This document shows, piece by piece, positions 63,357 through 64,000 of a stretch of DNA of 64,000 bases. This DNA comes from Pseudoalteromonas viridis (GTDB lineage: Bacteria > Pseudomonadota > Gammaproteobacteria > Enterobacterales > Alteromonadaceae), in the NCBI RefSeq assembly GCF_017742995.1, contig NZ_CP072425.1, positions 2,728,001 to 2,792,000 on the forward strand. Direction: 5' to 3'. The notes under the pieces are model-generated. The model was not told the origin of the DNA, searched no databases, and worked only from the letters and a program-made list of their open reading frames with translations. A program made the position numbers and the translations under genes. Each line of letters starts with the position of its first letter. The stretch's first letter is position 1.

Positions 63357-64000
63357 ATGAAAAAAATAACTTATCTCTCTGCTGTTATGGCGGCTTTGCT
63401 GTTGACTGGCTGTGATGATGACAACACCGAAGTGGTTGAGGTAGAAAAAGCGGTCGTGACCACAGATACCAAAACTCAGGTCGTCGAAGTCGAAAAAACG
63501 GTGGTCGTCACCGACACAGTGACGGAAATCAAAACAGTAGAAGTACCGGTGGTTGTTGAAGTACCGGCTGGTGGTGCCAACAACATGCAAGTGGGTACGC
63601 GTCCGGATTTTCTGGTACAGGATATGGATGAAGGCGAGCTGAAAGACAAACTGGCCCAATGTGCAAATGGCCCGTTTTACAAAACCGACTTCTCGATTGG
63701 CCACCGTGGTGCGCCAATGCAGTTCCCTGAGCACACCAAAGAGTCTTACCTGGCGGCGGCCAAAATGGGCGCGGGTATTTTGGAATGTGACGTGACCTTC
63801 ACCAAAGACAAAGAGCTGGTGTGTCGGCACTCTCAATGCGACTTGCATACCACCACCAATATTCTTGAAACCGACTTAGCCGAGAAATGTTCAATCCCGT
63901 TTGTGCCGGCTGACCCTGAAAATGGCGTTGTGGCTCAGGCTAAGTGTTGTACCAGCGACATCACCCTGGCGGAATTTAAAACGCTGGAAGGCAAAATGGA
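63357..64000 (+). CDS. Glycerophosphodiester phosphodiesterase lipoprotein, 3' end outside window
   Basis: Open from ATG 63357 (TAGGA upstream) past the window end; 214 residues are visible. A lipobox, LLLTGC (C19), marks an outer-membrane lipoprotein. Next comes a spacer of about 45 residues built from repeats of VEVEK-VV-TDT and [10 protein letters not shown]. The catalytic domain starts at [20 protein letters not shown] with the HRG and the E of PEHT, then [20 protein letters not shown], which gives the E-x-D and the second His of the GDPD active site. It would release glycerol-3-phosphate from phospholipid head groups. Confidence 0.86.
   Translation, partial: MKKITYLSAVMAALLLTGCDDDNTEVVEVEKAVVTTDTKTQVVEVEKTVVVTDTVTEIKTVEVPVVVEVPAGGANNMQVGTRPDFLVQDMDEGELKDKLAQCANGPFYKTDFSIGHRGAPMQFPEHTKESYLAAAKMGAGILECDVTFTKDKELVCRHSQCDLHTTTNILETDLAEKCSIPFVPADPENGVVAQAKCCTSDITLAEFKTLEGKM

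Overview
The window reads as a chromosomal segment of a marine gammaproteobacterium of the Alteromonadales, most likely Pseudoalteromonas. This is inferred from the block dapD-glnD-map / rpsB-tsf-pyrH-frr-uppS-cdsA-ispC-rseP-bamA-skp-lpxD-fabZ-lpxA-lpxB-rnhB-dnaE-accA-tilS, from protein character, and from integron cassettes with Vibrio-like attC sites. No species call is possible without a search.

Region 1 (1-2.5 kb): the 3' end of an azoreductase-like flavoprotein gene, two small divergent XRE regulators and a hypothetical gene. Region 2 (2.5-28.2 kb): a housekeeping block. map, glnD and dapD are on the minus strand; the long plus-strand run covers translation (rpsB, tsf, frr), UMP kinase, the isoprenoid/CDP-diacylglycerol steps (uppS, cdsA, ispC), envelope proteolysis and outer-membrane assembly (rseP, bamA, skp), lipid A (lpxD, lpxA, lpxB), fatty acid synthesis (fabZ, accA), rnhB, dnaE and tilS. 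ispC carries a one-base frameshift in a T run. Region 3 (28.2-38.1 kb): a diguanylate cyclase, a Kef-type antiporter, a patatin phospholipase, a DUF3014 protein, the 4.5S SRP RNA gene (ffs), an orphan gene behind an operator-like palindrome, an IS5-type relic, a secreted protein with a Fur box, and a divergent secreted sphingomyelinase.

Region 4 (38.1-52.0 kb) is the accessory part. It opens with a tandem array of eleven units of about 84 bp, each with a REP-like hairpin. An IS91-family unit follows (tyrosine recombinase plus HUH transposase). Then comes an integron cassette array without an integron integrase: one short attC, eight intact attC sites and at least three decayed ones. All cassette genes are on the plus strand and most have no known function; recognisable ones are a SugE/Gdx-type SMR exporter, a possible transglutaminase-fold protein, a DnaJ-type zinc-finger protein, an interrupted MepA-like peptidase and an HExxH peptidase. 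In seven complete cassettes (and one further cassette bounded by the short attC) the first seven bases are the exact reverse complement of the seven-base core at the other end, which is the signature of real cassettes. An IS5-family element interrupts the ninth cassette; beyond it the attC sites decay and truncated chromosomal genes appear (CocE-type hydrolase C-terminus, RidA N-terminus cut by an IS3 element).

Region 5 (52.2-64.0 kb): normal chromosome again. It holds a DUF1444 protein, a VC0807-type membrane protein, a choice-of-anchor A secreted protein, an acyltransferase, a MATE transporter, a secreted EEP-family nuclease/phosphatase, a TetR regulator, a DM13 protein, a Pmp3-type peptide, MgtC and DUF2254 membrane proteins, and the start of a glycerophosphodiester phosphodiesterase lipoprotein. 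All calls come from reading the sequence; no database search was run.
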